Of a stretch of DNA of 64,000 nt, positions 6,520 through 15,032 are shown piece by piece. The first letter of the stretch is position 1. Every line of letters starts with the position of its first letter. The stretch comes from Mycolicibacterium rhodesiae. Its GTDB lineage: Bacteria > Actinomycetota > Actinomycetes > Mycobacteriales > Mycobacteriaceae. Made by a program: the position numbers and the translations under genes. The stretch lies in assembly GCF_002086695.1 (NCBI RefSeq), contig NZ_MVIH01000018.1, positions 25,103 to 89,102 on the forward strand, read 5' to 3'. The notes below the pieces were generated by a model, which was not told the DNA's origin, ran no database searches, and saw only the letters and a program-made list of their open reading frames with translations.

Positions 6520-8892
6520 TCAGATCATCTCTCGCGCGGTGAGCCATCGCATGATGGGCCAACCCGCGAACACCGGCAGCCAGCACGTCAGGACGCGATA
6601 GAGCAGGACCGCGGGAACGCCGACGGCGGCGGGTACGCCGAACGCGGCGAGTCCACCGATCAGGGCGGCCTCCACCGCGCCGACGCCGCCAGGGGTGGGT
6701 GCAGCCGACGCGAGCGTGCCGCCGACCATCGTGACGATGGTGACCGTGACGAACGTGGTGTCACCGCCGAACGCCGAGATGCTGGCCCACAGCACCAGTG
6801 CCATTCCCAGAGTGGTTGTGGCACAACCGAGTACGATGATGGCCAGGCGCTTCGGCTCGCGCATCAGGTCCAGCAGCTCGCTACCGACTTCCTGGAGCCG
6901 GGGCCGCAATGCCGTGCCGAGCCACCGGCGGGCCTTGGGCACCAGCAGGAACGTGCCCAGAATGCCGAGCGCGACACCGCCGATCAGGTACAGCAGGGTG
7001 GTGCTCGGTACGAAGTGAGACAGGTCGGCGGTCGCGCCGGCGGCGACGCTGAACAGGATCAGCAGCGTCACGTGGGTGATCACCTGTACCGCCTGCTGCA
7101 GCGCGACCGCGGCGGTGGCCCGCAGCGCACCGAGTCCACCCTTCTGCAGGAAGCGAGTGCTCAGCGCCAGCCCGCCGACACCCGCCGGGGTGGTGGTGGC
7201 GGCGAAGGTGTTGGCGAACTGCATGATGACGAGGTTGCGGAAACTGACGAGTCCGGCCGCGCACGCCCACAATGCCGCGGCCGCACCGACATACGTCAGC
7301 GCGGACACGGCCAGCCCGAGCAGCGCCCACCACCAGTTCGCGTTGCGCAGTTCGCTGAAGAAGGTGGGCACCGTGCTGATGAACGGGTAGGCGACATAGA
7401 CCAGTGCGACCAGCAGGACCAGTTGGATGACCTGCTTGCGGGTGAACCTGGTGATGGTCTCGGTCTTGATCTCGTCAGCGCCGGTCTGCCGTTTGACTTC
7501 GTCGCGGGCGGCGGCCATGACAGCCTTGGGATCGTTGACCGACTTGCGAATTCGGGCCGGGACCGCGGCTCTGGTCAGGCGCCGCGACGCGGTGAGGACG
7601 GTCTCTTTGCCCAGGGTGTCGACGGCGGCCCGCACGGCGGTCTCGGGACTGAACCGGTCTGAGGTCGTCACCAGCAGTGCCGCGATGTCGGACTGGAGCT
7701 GCTCGTCGGTCGCGCCGTATTCGGAATTGCCGAACCCGCCGAACAACACCTTCCCGGAGTCGACCGTCATCTCCTTGAAACGCAAGTCGCCGTGCGCGAT
7801 CTGGTGCCGGTGCAGCACCGCGAGCGACCCCCAGACCGAGGTCACCAGAGCCTCGTCGCTGGACGACCCGATCGGATCTCCGAGGGGCGGGGTATGCGCA
7901 TACAAGGTCCACCCGCGTTCCAGCGCGGCGACCGCCATCGTGGTGGTGTTGGACACCCCGAGGTCGCAGACGGCGATCGTCATCAGCGCGCGGTGCTCGA
8001 CCGCGCGTCGCATCGACGCCTGCAACGGCGCGGTCTCGGCGTCGCGCAGAATGAGCCAGCGCCAGAACTGGCGCAGGGCTCCGCCGCTGCGTTGGTTGGG
8101 CCCATACATTTCCAGGACCATCCGCGAGCCTGCGTCGTCGGCCGCCGCCAACTCCAGTGGTCCGGACCCGGCCGGCCGCACTACCGTCATAGACGTCACC
8201 AGAAACCCGCGGCGAGCGAGCGCCCGCACAGTTCCGTCGAGGGGGACTTCGAGAGCCGGGGTGCCGACCACCCATACCGTCAGGGCACCGACGAACCAGC
8301 CGACCGAGAGTCCGAGCAGCGAGCGGGCCGGCACCACCGCGCTGACCACCAGGTGGATCGGCACGAACGCCAGCAGCAGCGTCCACCACCATCGCCGCCA
8401 CCGGCCCGGCAGCCAGGGTCCGGACACGGTCAGGACAGCGGCCAGCATCGCGATCCAGCGAGGATCGTCGAGGAATTGCGACAGCGTGGTCGACAGCCGC
8501 TCGGAAAGGTCGAAATGCCAGCGGGGCGCGGCGATCCCGTTGCCGGTGATCGACAGTGAGATCACGGCGAGGAATCCGGCGGCCACGTACGCGGCGAACA
8601 ACTTCCACTGCCGCGCGCCGATCAGCCCGATCAGGATCACGAACGGCAGCGCCAGGATCGCGACGCCGTAGCCGAGATACACCAGATTGGACTGGGTGGG
8701 GGTGAGCACCCCCACGATCATCGAGACGGATTTCTCGAGTCCGACCCAGTCATTGCGGGTGATCAGCGAGCTGGTGACCACGATCACCAGGACAAGGGTC
8801 GCCAGCGAGAGTCGAACGATGTCGTTGGTCCGGCGGGTCAGCGGCAGCAGCACGTCGCCGGAGATGGCAACATCGCGTCCGTCAACTCGCAC
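6520..8892 (-). CDS. Large membrane protein: kinase-like domain plus UPF0104/LPG-synthase-type flippase domain
   Basis: A 790-residue protein with three parts. Residues 1-230 hold about six to seven membrane helices. A soluble central part (about 230-480) resembles an atypical kinase: HRHQIAHGDLRFKEMTVD looks like a catalytic loop (HGDLR), and a possible metal-binding DFG position reads FGGFGN instead. The C-terminal 300 residues (from FTRKQVIQLVLLVALVYV) are a multi-helix UPF0104 / lysylphosphatidylglycerol-synthetase membrane domain with TTPAGVGGLALSTRFLQKGG and PTPGGVGAVEAALIGGL, the repeated glycine-rich signature. A role in moving or modifying an envelope lipid is plausible, with the kinase-like part regulating it; neither activity is proven. 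Confidence 0.8.
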   Translation of the reverse strand: MRVDGRDVAISGDVLLPLTRRTNDIVRLSLATLVLVIVVTSSLITRNDWVGLEKSVSMIVGVLTPTQSNLVYLGYGVAILALPFVILIGLIGARQWKLFAAYVAAGFLAVISLSITGNGIAAPRWHFDLSERLSTTLSQFLDDPRWIAMLAAVLTVSGPWLPGRWRRWWWTLLLAFVPIHLVVSAVVPARSLLGLSVGWFVGALTVWVVGTPALEVPLDGTVRALARRGFLVTSMTVVRPAGSGPLELAAADDAGSRMVLEMYGPNQRSGGALRQFWRWLILRDAETAPLQASMRRAVEHRALMTIAVCDLGVSNTTTMAVAALERGWTLYAHTPPLGDPIGSSSDEALVTSVWGSLAVLHRHQIAHGDLRFKEMTVDSGKVLFGGFGNSEYGATDEQLQSDIAALLVTTSDRFSPETAVRAAVDTLGKETVLTASRRLTRAAVPARIRKSVNDPKAVMAAARDEVKRQTGADEIKTETITRFTRKQVIQLVLLVALVYVAYPFISTVPTFFSELRNANWWWALLGLAVSALTYVGAAAALWACAAGLVSFRNLVIMQFANTFAATTTPAGVGGLALSTRFLQKGGLGALRATAAVALQQAVQVITHVTLLILFSVAAGATADLSHFVPSTTLLYLIGGVALGILGTFLLVPKARRWLGTALRPRLQEVGSELLDLMREPKRLAIIVLGCATTTLGMALVLWASISAFGGDTTFVTVTIVTMVGGTLASAAPTPGGVGAVEAALIGGLAAFGVPAAVGVPAVLLYRVLTCWLPVFAGWPIMRWLTAREMI

Positions 8893-8898
8893 CGCTGC

Positions 8899-8904
8899 AA
8901 CCTA
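8899..8904 (-). promoter_or_regulatory. -10 box for leaderless transcript
   Basis: TAGGTT on the minus strand lies six bases before the GTG at 8892, which starts the kinase/UPF0104 membrane protein. It is the same spacing as at rph and the CocE-type gene. Confidence 0.4.
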
Positions 8905-8941
8905 TCCCGACTTTCACCGGGGAGGTCTCATTGACCGCCCG

Positions 8942-9487
8942 TCAGACGAAGCCGACGTAGCCCAGCAGTGCCGCGGCGCCCACCACGACCAGCGGATTGG
9001 TCTTCGTCCGCACGAAGATGAGGGTCGCGACGCCGGTGATCAGATACGCCCGCCAGTCGTGGTCGGCGGCTTTGCTCATGACCAGCGAGCTGGCCAGGAT
9101 CAACCCCACGGTCAGCGGCGCAAAACCTTTTTCCACCGCGTAGCGCAGCTTGGACTTCTGGGCCTTCTGCCAGGACACCGTGATCAGGTACATCAGGCCC
9201 GCCGCGGGCACCACCATCGCGATGGTGGCCAGCACGCCGCCGACGATGCCGCCGGCGACGCCGAAACTGCCAAGACCGGCCGCGTATCCGACCAGCGCCA
9301 CGATCAGGATGCTCGGGCCGGGGGCGGCCTGCGAGATCGAGAAGATATCGGCGAACTGGGAATTCGTCAGCCAGTGGTGCCCGGTCACCGCCTGCAGGTG
9401 CATGTCGGGAAGCACTGTGTTGCCCCCGCCGATCGACAGCAGCGACAACGAGCCGAACATGCCGATCAGCGCCAGGAAAGTCTTCAT
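8942..9487 (-). CDS. Chromate transporter family, C-terminal-type half
   Basis: A 181-residue CHR-family membrane protein with about five to six helices. It begins MKTFLALIGMFGSLSLLSIGGG and contains FSISQAAPGPSILIVALVGY, the APGP motif typical of ChrA halves. Together with the overlapping upstream gene (four-base ATGA overlap at 9484-9487) it makes a split two-gene transporter, the 'short CHR' arrangement. The substrate may be chromate or another oxyanion; the sequence cannot tell. Confidence 0.85.
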   Translation of the reverse strand: MKTFLALIGMFGSLSLLSIGGGNTVLPDMHLQAVTGHHWLTNSQFADIFSISQAAPGPSILIVALVGYAAGLGSFGVAGGIVGGVLATIAMVVPAAGLMYLITVSWQKAQKSKLRYAVEKGFAPLTVGLILASSLVMSKAADHDWRAYLITGVATLIFVRTKTNPLVVVGAAALLGYVGFV

Positions 9488-10059
9488 GCGTCGACCGGTT
9501 CCGGTGTCTTGCGGGGCCAGGCCCAGATCAGGCTCAGCGGCGCCAGGATCGCCAACGTCAACAGCAGCGGCCAGCGGAGCACGCCGTTGAGCACGAAGCT
9601 GGCCAGGAAGAACGCGACCGGCATCAGGCCTTTGAGGCACTTCTGACCGGTCTGGATCACCATGGCCAGGGTCAGCGCGACGGCCGCCGCCGAGGCGCCG
9701 TGCAGGGCACCTTTGATCGCAGGCACTTCCTTGAACGTGAAGTAGACGAAGCCGAGCGTCAGCACGATCGCAACGGGCATCAGGCACAGCCCGATCACGG
9801 CCGCGATGGCGCCGGCCAGACCCTTCATCTTGGTTCCGACGAATACCGCCAGGTTCACCTGGTTGGCGCCGGGCACGATCCGGCACATCGTCATTGCGCT
9901 GAGGAACTCCTCCTCACCCAGCCACTGCTTCTCGACGACGATGACCTCGCGCGACCAGGCGCCCAGGCCGCCGCCGAACGACGCCAGCGCGATGTGGTTG
10001 AACGTCCGCGCGACCTCGAAGAGTGAGACCTTCGCCCTGGTCGAACCGGACTCACTCAT
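9484..10059 (-). CDS. Chromate transporter family, N-terminal-type half
   Basis: A 191-residue membrane protein, partner of the downstream CHR half. The start MSESGSTRAKVSLFEVARTFNHIALASFGGG has the conserved FGGG-like entrance, followed by WSREVIVVEKQWLGEEEF and the MCRIVPGANQVNLAVFVG segment, which corresponds to the QxxPGP motif. ATG 10059 is chosen because CHR proteins start a few residues before this; it overlaps the stop of the upstream phospholipase-D-like gene by eight bases. Likely a heteromeric transporter with the next gene. Confidence 0.85.
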   Translation of the reverse strand: MSESGSTRAKVSLFEVARTFNHIALASFGGGLGAWSREVIVVEKQWLGEEEFLSAMTMCRIVPGANQVNLAVFVGTKMKGLAGAIAAVIGLCLMPVAIVLTLGFVYFTFKEVPAIKGALHGASAAAVALTLAMVIQTGQKCLKGLMPVAFFLASFVLNGVLRWPLLLTLAILAPLSLIWAWPRKTPEPVDA

Positions 10060-11041
10060 GGACCAGGTCGTGGTCGTGCGGAAACTCGTCCTCGACGGGA
10101 CGGTTCTTTTCGAGCGGGTCGGGTGGCTCGTAGTGGCTGGAGACCTGCCAGTCGCTCTTGAAGACCTCTTTGAGTCGAGCCACCACGTCCGGGTCATCGG
10201 TGGTGACACCGAGTTCGCGCCGAAGGTCGAAGGCGCTGCGATCGATGTTCATCGATCCGACCAGAACCTCTCTGCCGTCGATGATCAACAGTTTGGCGTG
10301 CACCCTCAGGTTCTTCTGTTTGCGCACCTCGACGCCGAACCGGCGCAGTGTGCGCAGCGAGGCGAACGTATCGAGGATGTCCCACTCGCTGATGCCGTGC
10401 TTGCCCCCGCACAGGACTCTCACCCTGACGCCGCGGTGGGCGGCCGCCGCGATGTGGTCGAGGATCACGGCGTCCACGTACTTGGGATGCTGGATGTACA
10501 GCTTTCGTTCAGCGGAGTCGATGAAGCGAGCCATGTGGTATCGGGAATTGGAGTTACTCCACAACAGTCCTTCGTATCTGGGCGGAGTGAAGTCTCGATG
10601 CTCCCAGTCGGCGTTGAAGACCTCGACGATCTGGGCGATGTGCTGGGGATCATGGGTGATGATGCCGTAGTCACGGGTGAGCGTGAAGTACTTGATCATC
10701 AGGTTGTAGGTCGCGACCATTGCCGCGCTCTCATCGACGACGATCGACTTCTCGTGCGTCACATAGAATTTCGGGCTGGACCATTGGACGTCGATGCCCG
10801 CGCTCTTGAACGCCTCGTAGCTCTCGTCGTTCGCCCGGTCACCGCCCGAGCGCTGCGGGTTCAGCATGATCCGAACGTCGACCCCGGCTTTCTTCCGGTC
10901 GATCGCGGCCTCGATCAAACTGGGTTCGGTGAAGGTGAATTGCTTTATCAGAAGCGACTTTTGCGCGCTCATGATGAATTCGCGGACCGGTTCCAAACCG
11001 TCGTCTGGCTCGACGATCACGCGCGGGGCGTTAGCAGGCAT
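10052..11041 (-). CDS. Phospholipase D-like (PLDc_2) protein
   Basis: A 329-residue protein with both HKD motifs of the PLD superfamily: THEKSIVVDESAAMVATYN in the first half and VHAKLLIIDGREVLVGSMN in the second, each with HxKxxxxD followed by a G/S-x-x-N element. This is the layout of bacterial cardiolipin-synthase or endonuclease-like phosphotransferases. No signal peptide or membrane helix is visible, so a cytoplasmic enzyme is likely. It leads a three-gene minus-strand operon with the split chromate transporter. Whether it acts on phospholipid or nucleic acid is open. Confidence 0.85.
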   Translation of the reverse strand: MPANAPRVIVEPDDGLEPVREFIMSAQKSLLIKQFTFTEPSLIEAAIDRKKAGVDVRIMLNPQRSGGDRANDESYEAFKSAGIDVQWSSPKFYVTHEKSIVVDESAAMVATYNLMIKYFTLTRDYGIITHDPQHIAQIVEVFNADWEHRDFTPPRYEGLLWSNSNSRYHMARFIDSAERKLYIQHPKYVDAVILDHIAAAAHRGVRVRVLCGGKHGISEWDILDTFASLRTLRRFGVEVRKQKNLRVHAKLLIIDGREVLVGSMNIDRSAFDLRRELGVTTDDPDVVARLKEVFKSDWQVSSHYEPPDPLEKNRPVEDEFPHDHDLVHE

Positions 11042-11050
11042 AGGTTTCGG

Positions 11051-11056
11051 ATGCTA
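11051..11056 (-). promoter_or_regulatory. -10 box before the PLD-like gene
   Basis: TAGCAT on the minus strand, nine bases before the ATG at 11041. It predicts a 5' leader of only a few bases. No ribosome binding site is seen. Confidence 0.35.
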
Positions 11057-11132
11057 GCACCAGAACCGCCCCGGCACTTTGCCGTTGGGTGAATGTCGGG
11101 GGCGCGTCGCGCTCGGTCGGCACCGTCGTGAC

Positions 11133-11723
11133 TCAGGGTGGCGGTGCCGGAACAGCCGGATCTGCCAGCGCAAAGCCGAGTCCGGGTGGCACGTTGACTT
11201 CCGGGCCGGGCGCCGTGCCTGGCAGCGGCTCGCCAAGTTGCTCGTAGGGGACCTGGCCGAGCAGCGCGCCGTCGAGGGCGCCCTCGGCATACATCCCGTG
11301 CAGCCGGCGCAGGAAGGCCAGTCGGCCGGTCCCGGGCTGCTCGGCAGACGGACCGATGCCGATGTCGGGTTCACCCTGCCCGGGCGCGGCCGGGGCGAGG
11401 TTCTGCGGAAGCAGATATTGATTGTTCAGGGCATGCAGATCCGGGGGCGCTGCGGCATTCGACGCACCGGGTGCCGACGGAACCGGGTTCTGCCCCAGCA
11501 GAAGTCCCGGTGCGTAGGCGGAGAGATCGGGCAGCCCGAGCGGTCCGGTCGCCGCGGCATCGGTCTGCGCGAGAACGCTGCCCACCGAGGCGTTCGGCGG
11601 CACCGGCACCGCAGGATCGCCCGGTGCGGGATCGGCCGCGGCTGTGGTCGGCTCGATGAGGGCGGCCGCGATCGTGGCGGCGAGCAGAAGCGTCGACACC
11701 AGCGCCCGGTCGCTTCTGCTCAT
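11133..11723 (-). CDS. Proline-rich exported protein (paralogue A)
   Basis: A 196-residue protein with a signal peptide (ALVSTLLLAATIAAALIEPTTAAA) cut near AADPAPGDPA, then a Pro/Ala/Gly-rich mature part. Near the C-terminus it shares a recognisable block with the next gene: LHGMYAEGALDGALLGQVP, followed by LGEPLPGTAPGPEVNVPPG. The pair therefore looks like a tandem duplication. No catalytic motif is visible. Position next to two MspA-like porins suggests a cell-envelope role, but no function can be assigned. Confidence 0.75.
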   Translation of the reverse strand: MSRSDRALVSTLLLAATIAAALIEPTTAAADPAPGDPAVPVPPNASVGSVLAQTDAAATGPLGLPDLSAYAPGLLLGQNPVPSAPGASNAAAPPDLHALNNQYLLPQNLAPAAPGQGEPDIGIGPSAEQPGTGRLAFLRRLHGMYAEGALDGALLGQVPYEQLGEPLPGTAPGPEVNVPPGLGFALADPAVPAPPP

Positions 11724-11809
11724 GCCACCCAGTCCTCCCGGCCTCGATTCTCGTCACACCGTAGTCGGCATTCGGCGCGACGATGCTGCGAACCCTGCCG
11801 AAGGCGCGA

Positions 11810-12448
11810 TCAGGGGATCGGAGCCGGTGGCGGAGGTAGCAGTGCCGGGTCCGCCGGAGCGGCCGGAGCCGGCGGAACGCCCGGTGCGCCGGGCGGCGGC
11901 GGGGCTGCTGGATCGGGCAGGAATTGCTCTGGCCCGGCCGGGATGTTGACGCCCGGTGGCGGGGCCGTTCCCGGCAGTGGTTGCCCGAGCTGGTCGGCCG
12001 GCATGCGCCCCAGCGCCCCGTGGAGGAAGGCGTGCACACCCTTCCACTGATTGACCCGCGCGAACGGGCCGTCCGCGCCCGGTCCCAGCTGATACGGGGA
12101 CTGCTGGTCCGGGGTGGGCATGCTGTTGTTCTGCGCCATCAACAACTGAGCGCCGTTGAGGATGTCGGCACTCGGCGGCGCCGAGGGCGCGGTGCCCACC
12201 AGCGCCGGGGTGGGGGTTTGGCCGAGCATCAACTGGTTGCCTGCCGGGCCGCCGAGGATGCCCGCGAATCCGTTGACCGAATCCGAGATGGTCGACATCG
12301 GCGGGACGAAACCCTGCGGCGGCGGCGGCGCCGGCATTGCCGGATCAGCCGGGGGCAGGTCGTCGGCGGCGGCGGTCGCCACGGGGGCGACCGCCGCTCC
12401 GACAGCGAGCGCGGCTAGGACGACGCCCTTGACGAACATGCTGTGCAT
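11810..12448 (-). CDS. Proline-rich exported protein (paralogue B)
   Basis: A 212-residue exported protein: signal peptide MHSMFVKGVVLAALAVGAAV, cleavage near TAAADDLPPADP, then a low-complexity Pro/Ala region. The block VHAFLHGALGRMPADQLG, then PLPGTAPPPGVNIPAGP, is clearly related to the same region of the downstream gene. The C-terminus is a Pro-Ala tail. It directly follows the MspA-like porin gene on the same strand and could be cotranscribed with it. Function unknown. Confidence 0.75.
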   Translation of the reverse strand: MHSMFVKGVVLAALAVGAAVAPVATAAADDLPPADPAMPAPPPPQGFVPPMSTISDSVNGFAGILGGPAGNQLMLGQTPTPALVGTAPSAPPSADILNGAQLLMAQNNSMPTPDQQSPYQLGPGADGPFARVNQWKGVHAFLHGALGRMPADQLGQPLPGTAPPPGVNIPAGPEQFLPDPAAPPPPGAPGVPPAPAAPADPALLPPPPAPIP

Positions 12449-12462
12449 CTGGTGAACCGCTG

Positions 12463-13149
12463 TCAGAAGACTTTGGTGACGCCGTAGTAGGCGACGATGT
12501 CGTCAGCGTCGGTGCCGGAGCTGGTCAGCACCGCGTACGAGCGGAGTGACGATGCGCCGACGCAGTTGTCGATCTTGATGTGGATGTCCTTCAGCGTGAC
12601 TCGGGCTGAGGTGCCCTTGAAGGACTTCTTGTCGACGACGACGTTGGTGATGGTGCCGGGGCGAGGATCGACTTCGATCTGACCCTGGACCGGGAAGCTG
12701 ATGGAGCCGGGCAGCGAGAGGCCGCCGGTGCCGAGGCTGGCGTTGCCCAGGCTGGCGCCGACCGAGCCGATCAGCTTGACCTTGTCCATCTCGACGCCGC
12801 AGCCGACCTGGTAGCCGGCCTCGAGCGTTCCGCCGGACACCGACCCGGTGGTGGTGCCGGTGAACGTGCCGCCGACAACCCAGTCCCGGGAGGACAGCGA
12901 CGTCGTCAGCGGTGCCACCGGCAGCTGCGTCTCGTCCTTGGCGACCACCGTCAGGGTGCGGCCGTCGGGCGTCTTGGCGATGCCGGGAACCTCGGAGGCG
13001 ACGGCACCGTTGTCCGGTGGTGGGGGAGGAGCACCTGCGTCAACGACGGGCGGCGCCGCCGGATCGGCCGGGTCGGCCAACGCGAGCGGGGTCGCTCCCA
13101 TCGGGATCAGCATGCAAACTGCAGCCGCGGTGGCAAAGCGATGCAACAT
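12463..13149 (-). CDS. MspA-family porin-like protein (copy 1)
   Basis: A 228-residue exported protein. ATG 13149 gives a signal peptide (MLHRFATAAAVCMLIPMGA, cleaved near LALADPADP); a GGAAGG-type ribosome binding site lies upstream. The body has the MspA-like barrel pattern: VVGGTFTGTTTGSVSGGTLEAGYQ, alternating polar and hydrophobic strands, KKSFKGTSARVTLKDIHIKID and a terminal RSYAVLTSSGTDADDIVAYYG, comparable to the end of MspA. MspA proteins form octameric outer-membrane channels in fast-growing mycobacteria. A Pro/Ala-rich linker after the signal peptide is unusual. Two cysteines (GCGVEM and DNCVG) could form a disulfide. Sequence is distant from MspA itself. Confidence 0.75.
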   Translation of the reverse strand: MLHRFATAAAVCMLIPMGATPLALADPADPAAPPVVDAGAPPPPPDNGAVASEVPGIAKTPDGRTLTVVAKDETQLPVAPLTTSLSSRDWVVGGTFTGTTTGSVSGGTLEAGYQVGCGVEMDKVKLIGSVGASLGNASLGTGGLSLPGSISFPVQGQIEVDPRPGTITNVVVDKKSFKGTSARVTLKDIHIKIDNCVGASSLRSYAVLTSSGTDADDIVAYYGVTKVF

Positions 13150-13306
13150 ATCCTGTCGGCGCCTTCCGTCTGTCACTGGTGAAATTTCTGTGGGAAACGA
13201 TGGATTTTTCTGGGCGTTCTCGCGGGTCGTGCCAGGTAATGCATTTCGGCTGCCCACCACCTCGTCAGTGACGGGCAGCCGAGTGCGAGAACGCAATGTG
13301 AAGTTG

Positions 13307-14005
13307 TTAAACAGCTTTCGTGACGCCGAGGTAGGTGACCACGTCGTCGGTGTTGTCGGTCGAGCTGGTCAGCGTGGCGTACGAGCGGATGAAGGACTGC
13401 CCGGCGCAACCGTCGATCTTGATGCGGAACCCGGTGATGGAGATCCGCGGCGCGGTGCCCTTGAACGACTTCTTGCCGACCGGAACGATGTTCACGACGC
13501 CGGGCTTGAGGTCGATCTTCATCTGGTAGGACGCCGACAGGCCGAGCGTGACGGGCAACAGCGAGCCGTTCACGATCGGGATGCCCACGCCAGGCGTGGC
13601 GCCGGCGCTCGCGATGGACTCGATGTCGTCTTGAATGATGCCGCAACCGATTTGGTAGCCGGCTTCCAAGGTGCCACCCGCCAACTTGGTGCTGCCGCCG
13701 CCGGTCACCGATCCGGTGAAGGTGCCATCGACCAAGTACTCGCGCGACCATGGCGAATTGGTCAGGGAGGAAACCGGTTCCATGGACTCGTCCTTGCCCG
13801 ACACATTGAGCACCCAGCCGTCGGGCGTCTTGAGAACTCCGGGCGCAGCCGACGGCACCGGCCCCGCGGGTCCGCCTGGCGCGGGGGCTGCGTTGGCAAC
13901 AGGTGCCACGTTGGGATCGGCCGGCGGGTCGGCCAGCGCCAGCGGCGCCGCCCCGATGGGAGCCAGCAGGCAGACTCCAGCCAATGCGGCAAAGCGTTTC
14001 AACAT
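13307..14005 (-). CDS. MspA-family porin-like protein (copy 2)
   Basis: A 232-residue exported protein closely related to copy 1: MLKRFAALAGVCLLAPIGAA signal peptide, a Pro/Ala linker, the TPDGWVLNVSGKDESMEPV segment matching TPDGRTLTVVAKDETQLPV, GGTLEAGYQIGCGI, KKSFKGTAPRISITGFRIKI and a final RSYATLTSSTDNTDDVVTYLG. The two cysteines are conserved. ATG 14005 is chosen because it aligns with copy 1 and follows a GAGAGG purine stretch. Both copies lie in the same direction about 157 bases apart, a tandem duplication. Likely an outer-membrane channel. Confidence 0.75.
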   Translation of the reverse strand: MLKRFAALAGVCLLAPIGAAPLALADPPADPNVAPVANAAPAPGGPAGPVPSAAPGVLKTPDGWVLNVSGKDESMEPVSSLTNSPWSREYLVDGTFTGSVTGGGSTKLAGGTLEAGYQIGCGIIQDDIESIASAGATPGVGIPIVNGSLLPVTLGLSASYQMKIDLKPGVVNIVPVGKKSFKGTAPRISITGFRIKIDGCAGQSFIRSYATLTSSTDNTDDVVTYLGVTKAV

Positions 14006-14059
14006 GTCGTGTTGGCGCCTCTCGTAGTTGATAACCACTGTGTCGTTCGGAGGAATCAT

Positions 14060-14390
14060 TGAGTTGGCGGGTGACTGAATGGTTAACGCCGCCCCAACAA
14101 TTCCCGCCCGATTACCGTCTACCGGGCGTCATTTCGCGCAGTCCGCGGTCAGTGCGGTGCGATCGGGTCTCGAGGCGATACCAACTGCGTTTGCGACCGG
14201 TGAAGCAGACACCCGATGGATCCTCCAGCGGCCCCGGCTGTTGGTCACCCGTTAACCATCCCGACTTCTATTACGTCGATCATCTCTGTCGTCCTGACCC
14301 TGTCGCACCTGACGCAACGGATTCCGGGTTGGGCTGGTTTGGAACTTCCAGCCGGACGGTTCGGGGGAGCCCACGATCCAGGAGGAAGCA
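14060..14390. promoter_or_regulatory. Divergent promoter region with inverted 10-mers
   Basis: This 330-base gene-free stretch separates the minus-strand porin copy 2 from the plus-strand secreted gene at 14391. A 10-mer, ATGGTTAACG (14079-14088), recurs as its exact inverse, CGTTAACCAT, at 14250-14259. Each contains the palindrome GTTAAC. They could be binding sites for one regulator serving both genes. No clear -10/-35 pair was found. Confidence 0.3.
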
Positions 14391-14960
14391 ATGAGATCAC
14401 CGCACTACCACCGCATCCTGACAGCCAGTCTGCTGGTGTCGGCCTCGGCACTGCTCAACGCACCTGCCGCGCTCGCCGACCCGGATCCGCAGACCGACCA
14501 GCCGGCACCGGGGCCGGGCGTCGTCGCAGCGGTTGTTGCGGCGCCGCCTCTCGACGCTCCGCCGCCGGATGCGGCTCCCTCCAGTGCGGTACCCGACGCC
14601 TGTAAGCAGTTCGGGATGGCTCTGGACCATGCGTCGTCGTATTACGAGGACTTTGCCTACGACTCGGCAGGCGGCGGGAACAGCGTCAACTACGACGATC
14701 CGAACGTCGCCAACGCAAATGTCTACGGCCGTACCGCATTGCGTGAGTCCGCCGCAGCCGCCATGTCGGCAGCGTCGGCGCCCGGTCTGCCCAATGACAT
14801 CGCGGCCCCCATGCGGTCGTGGTCGTTGCGCGCCACAAAGCTGTTGATAATCATGGGGATTCGTGGCGGCGGTGACTCGCTGAACTCGACGGCGAATGAC
14901 ATGAACACCGACGCCAACAATGTGCAGATGGCGTGCGCGATGAACGGTGCGCGCGCCTGA
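14391..14960 (+). CDS. Secreted protein, unknown function
   Basis: A 189-residue exported protein with a typical signal peptide (ILTASLLVSASALLNAPAALA, cleaved before DPDPQTDQ). A strong GGAGG at 14381-14385 sets the ATG at 14391. After a Pro/Ala linker the mature domain begins near PDACKQFGMALDHASSYYEDF and ends NVQMACAMNGARA; one cysteine near each end of the domain suggests a disulfide. I do not recognise a named family. A strong bidirectional terminator follows. Confidence 0.75.
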   Translation: MRSPHYHRILTASLLVSASALLNAPAALADPDPQTDQPAPGPGVVAAVVAAPPLDAPPPDAAPSSAVPDACKQFGMALDHASSYYEDFAYDSAGGGNSVNYDDPNVANANVYGRTALRESAAAAMSAASAPGLPNDIAAPMRSWSLRATKLLIIMGIRGGGDSLNSTANDMNTDANNVQMACAMNGARA

Positions 14961-14985
14961 CCCAAACCTCAACGCGCTGAGCAGA

Positions 14986-15017
14986 AATCGGCCCCCTCCT
15001 TTCGGAGGGGGCCGATT
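14986..15017. terminator. Bidirectional intrinsic terminator hairpin
   Basis: A perfect 14-bp stem (14986-14999 with 15004-15017) closes a four-base TTTC loop. The stem is AATCGGCCCCCTCC on one side. It sits between the convergent ends of the secreted gene (stop at 14960) and the PGRS-like gene (stop at 15033). T-runs are short, as is usual for mycobacterial hairpin terminators. Confidence 0.8.
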
Positions 15018-15032
15018 CGCGTATCTGACGGG

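Noticed and set aside
5156..6601. Long plus-strand open frame opposite the CocE-type gene
   Set aside because: Antisense to a clear S15-type hydrolase; the translation is low-complexity Arg/Gly/His without motifs.
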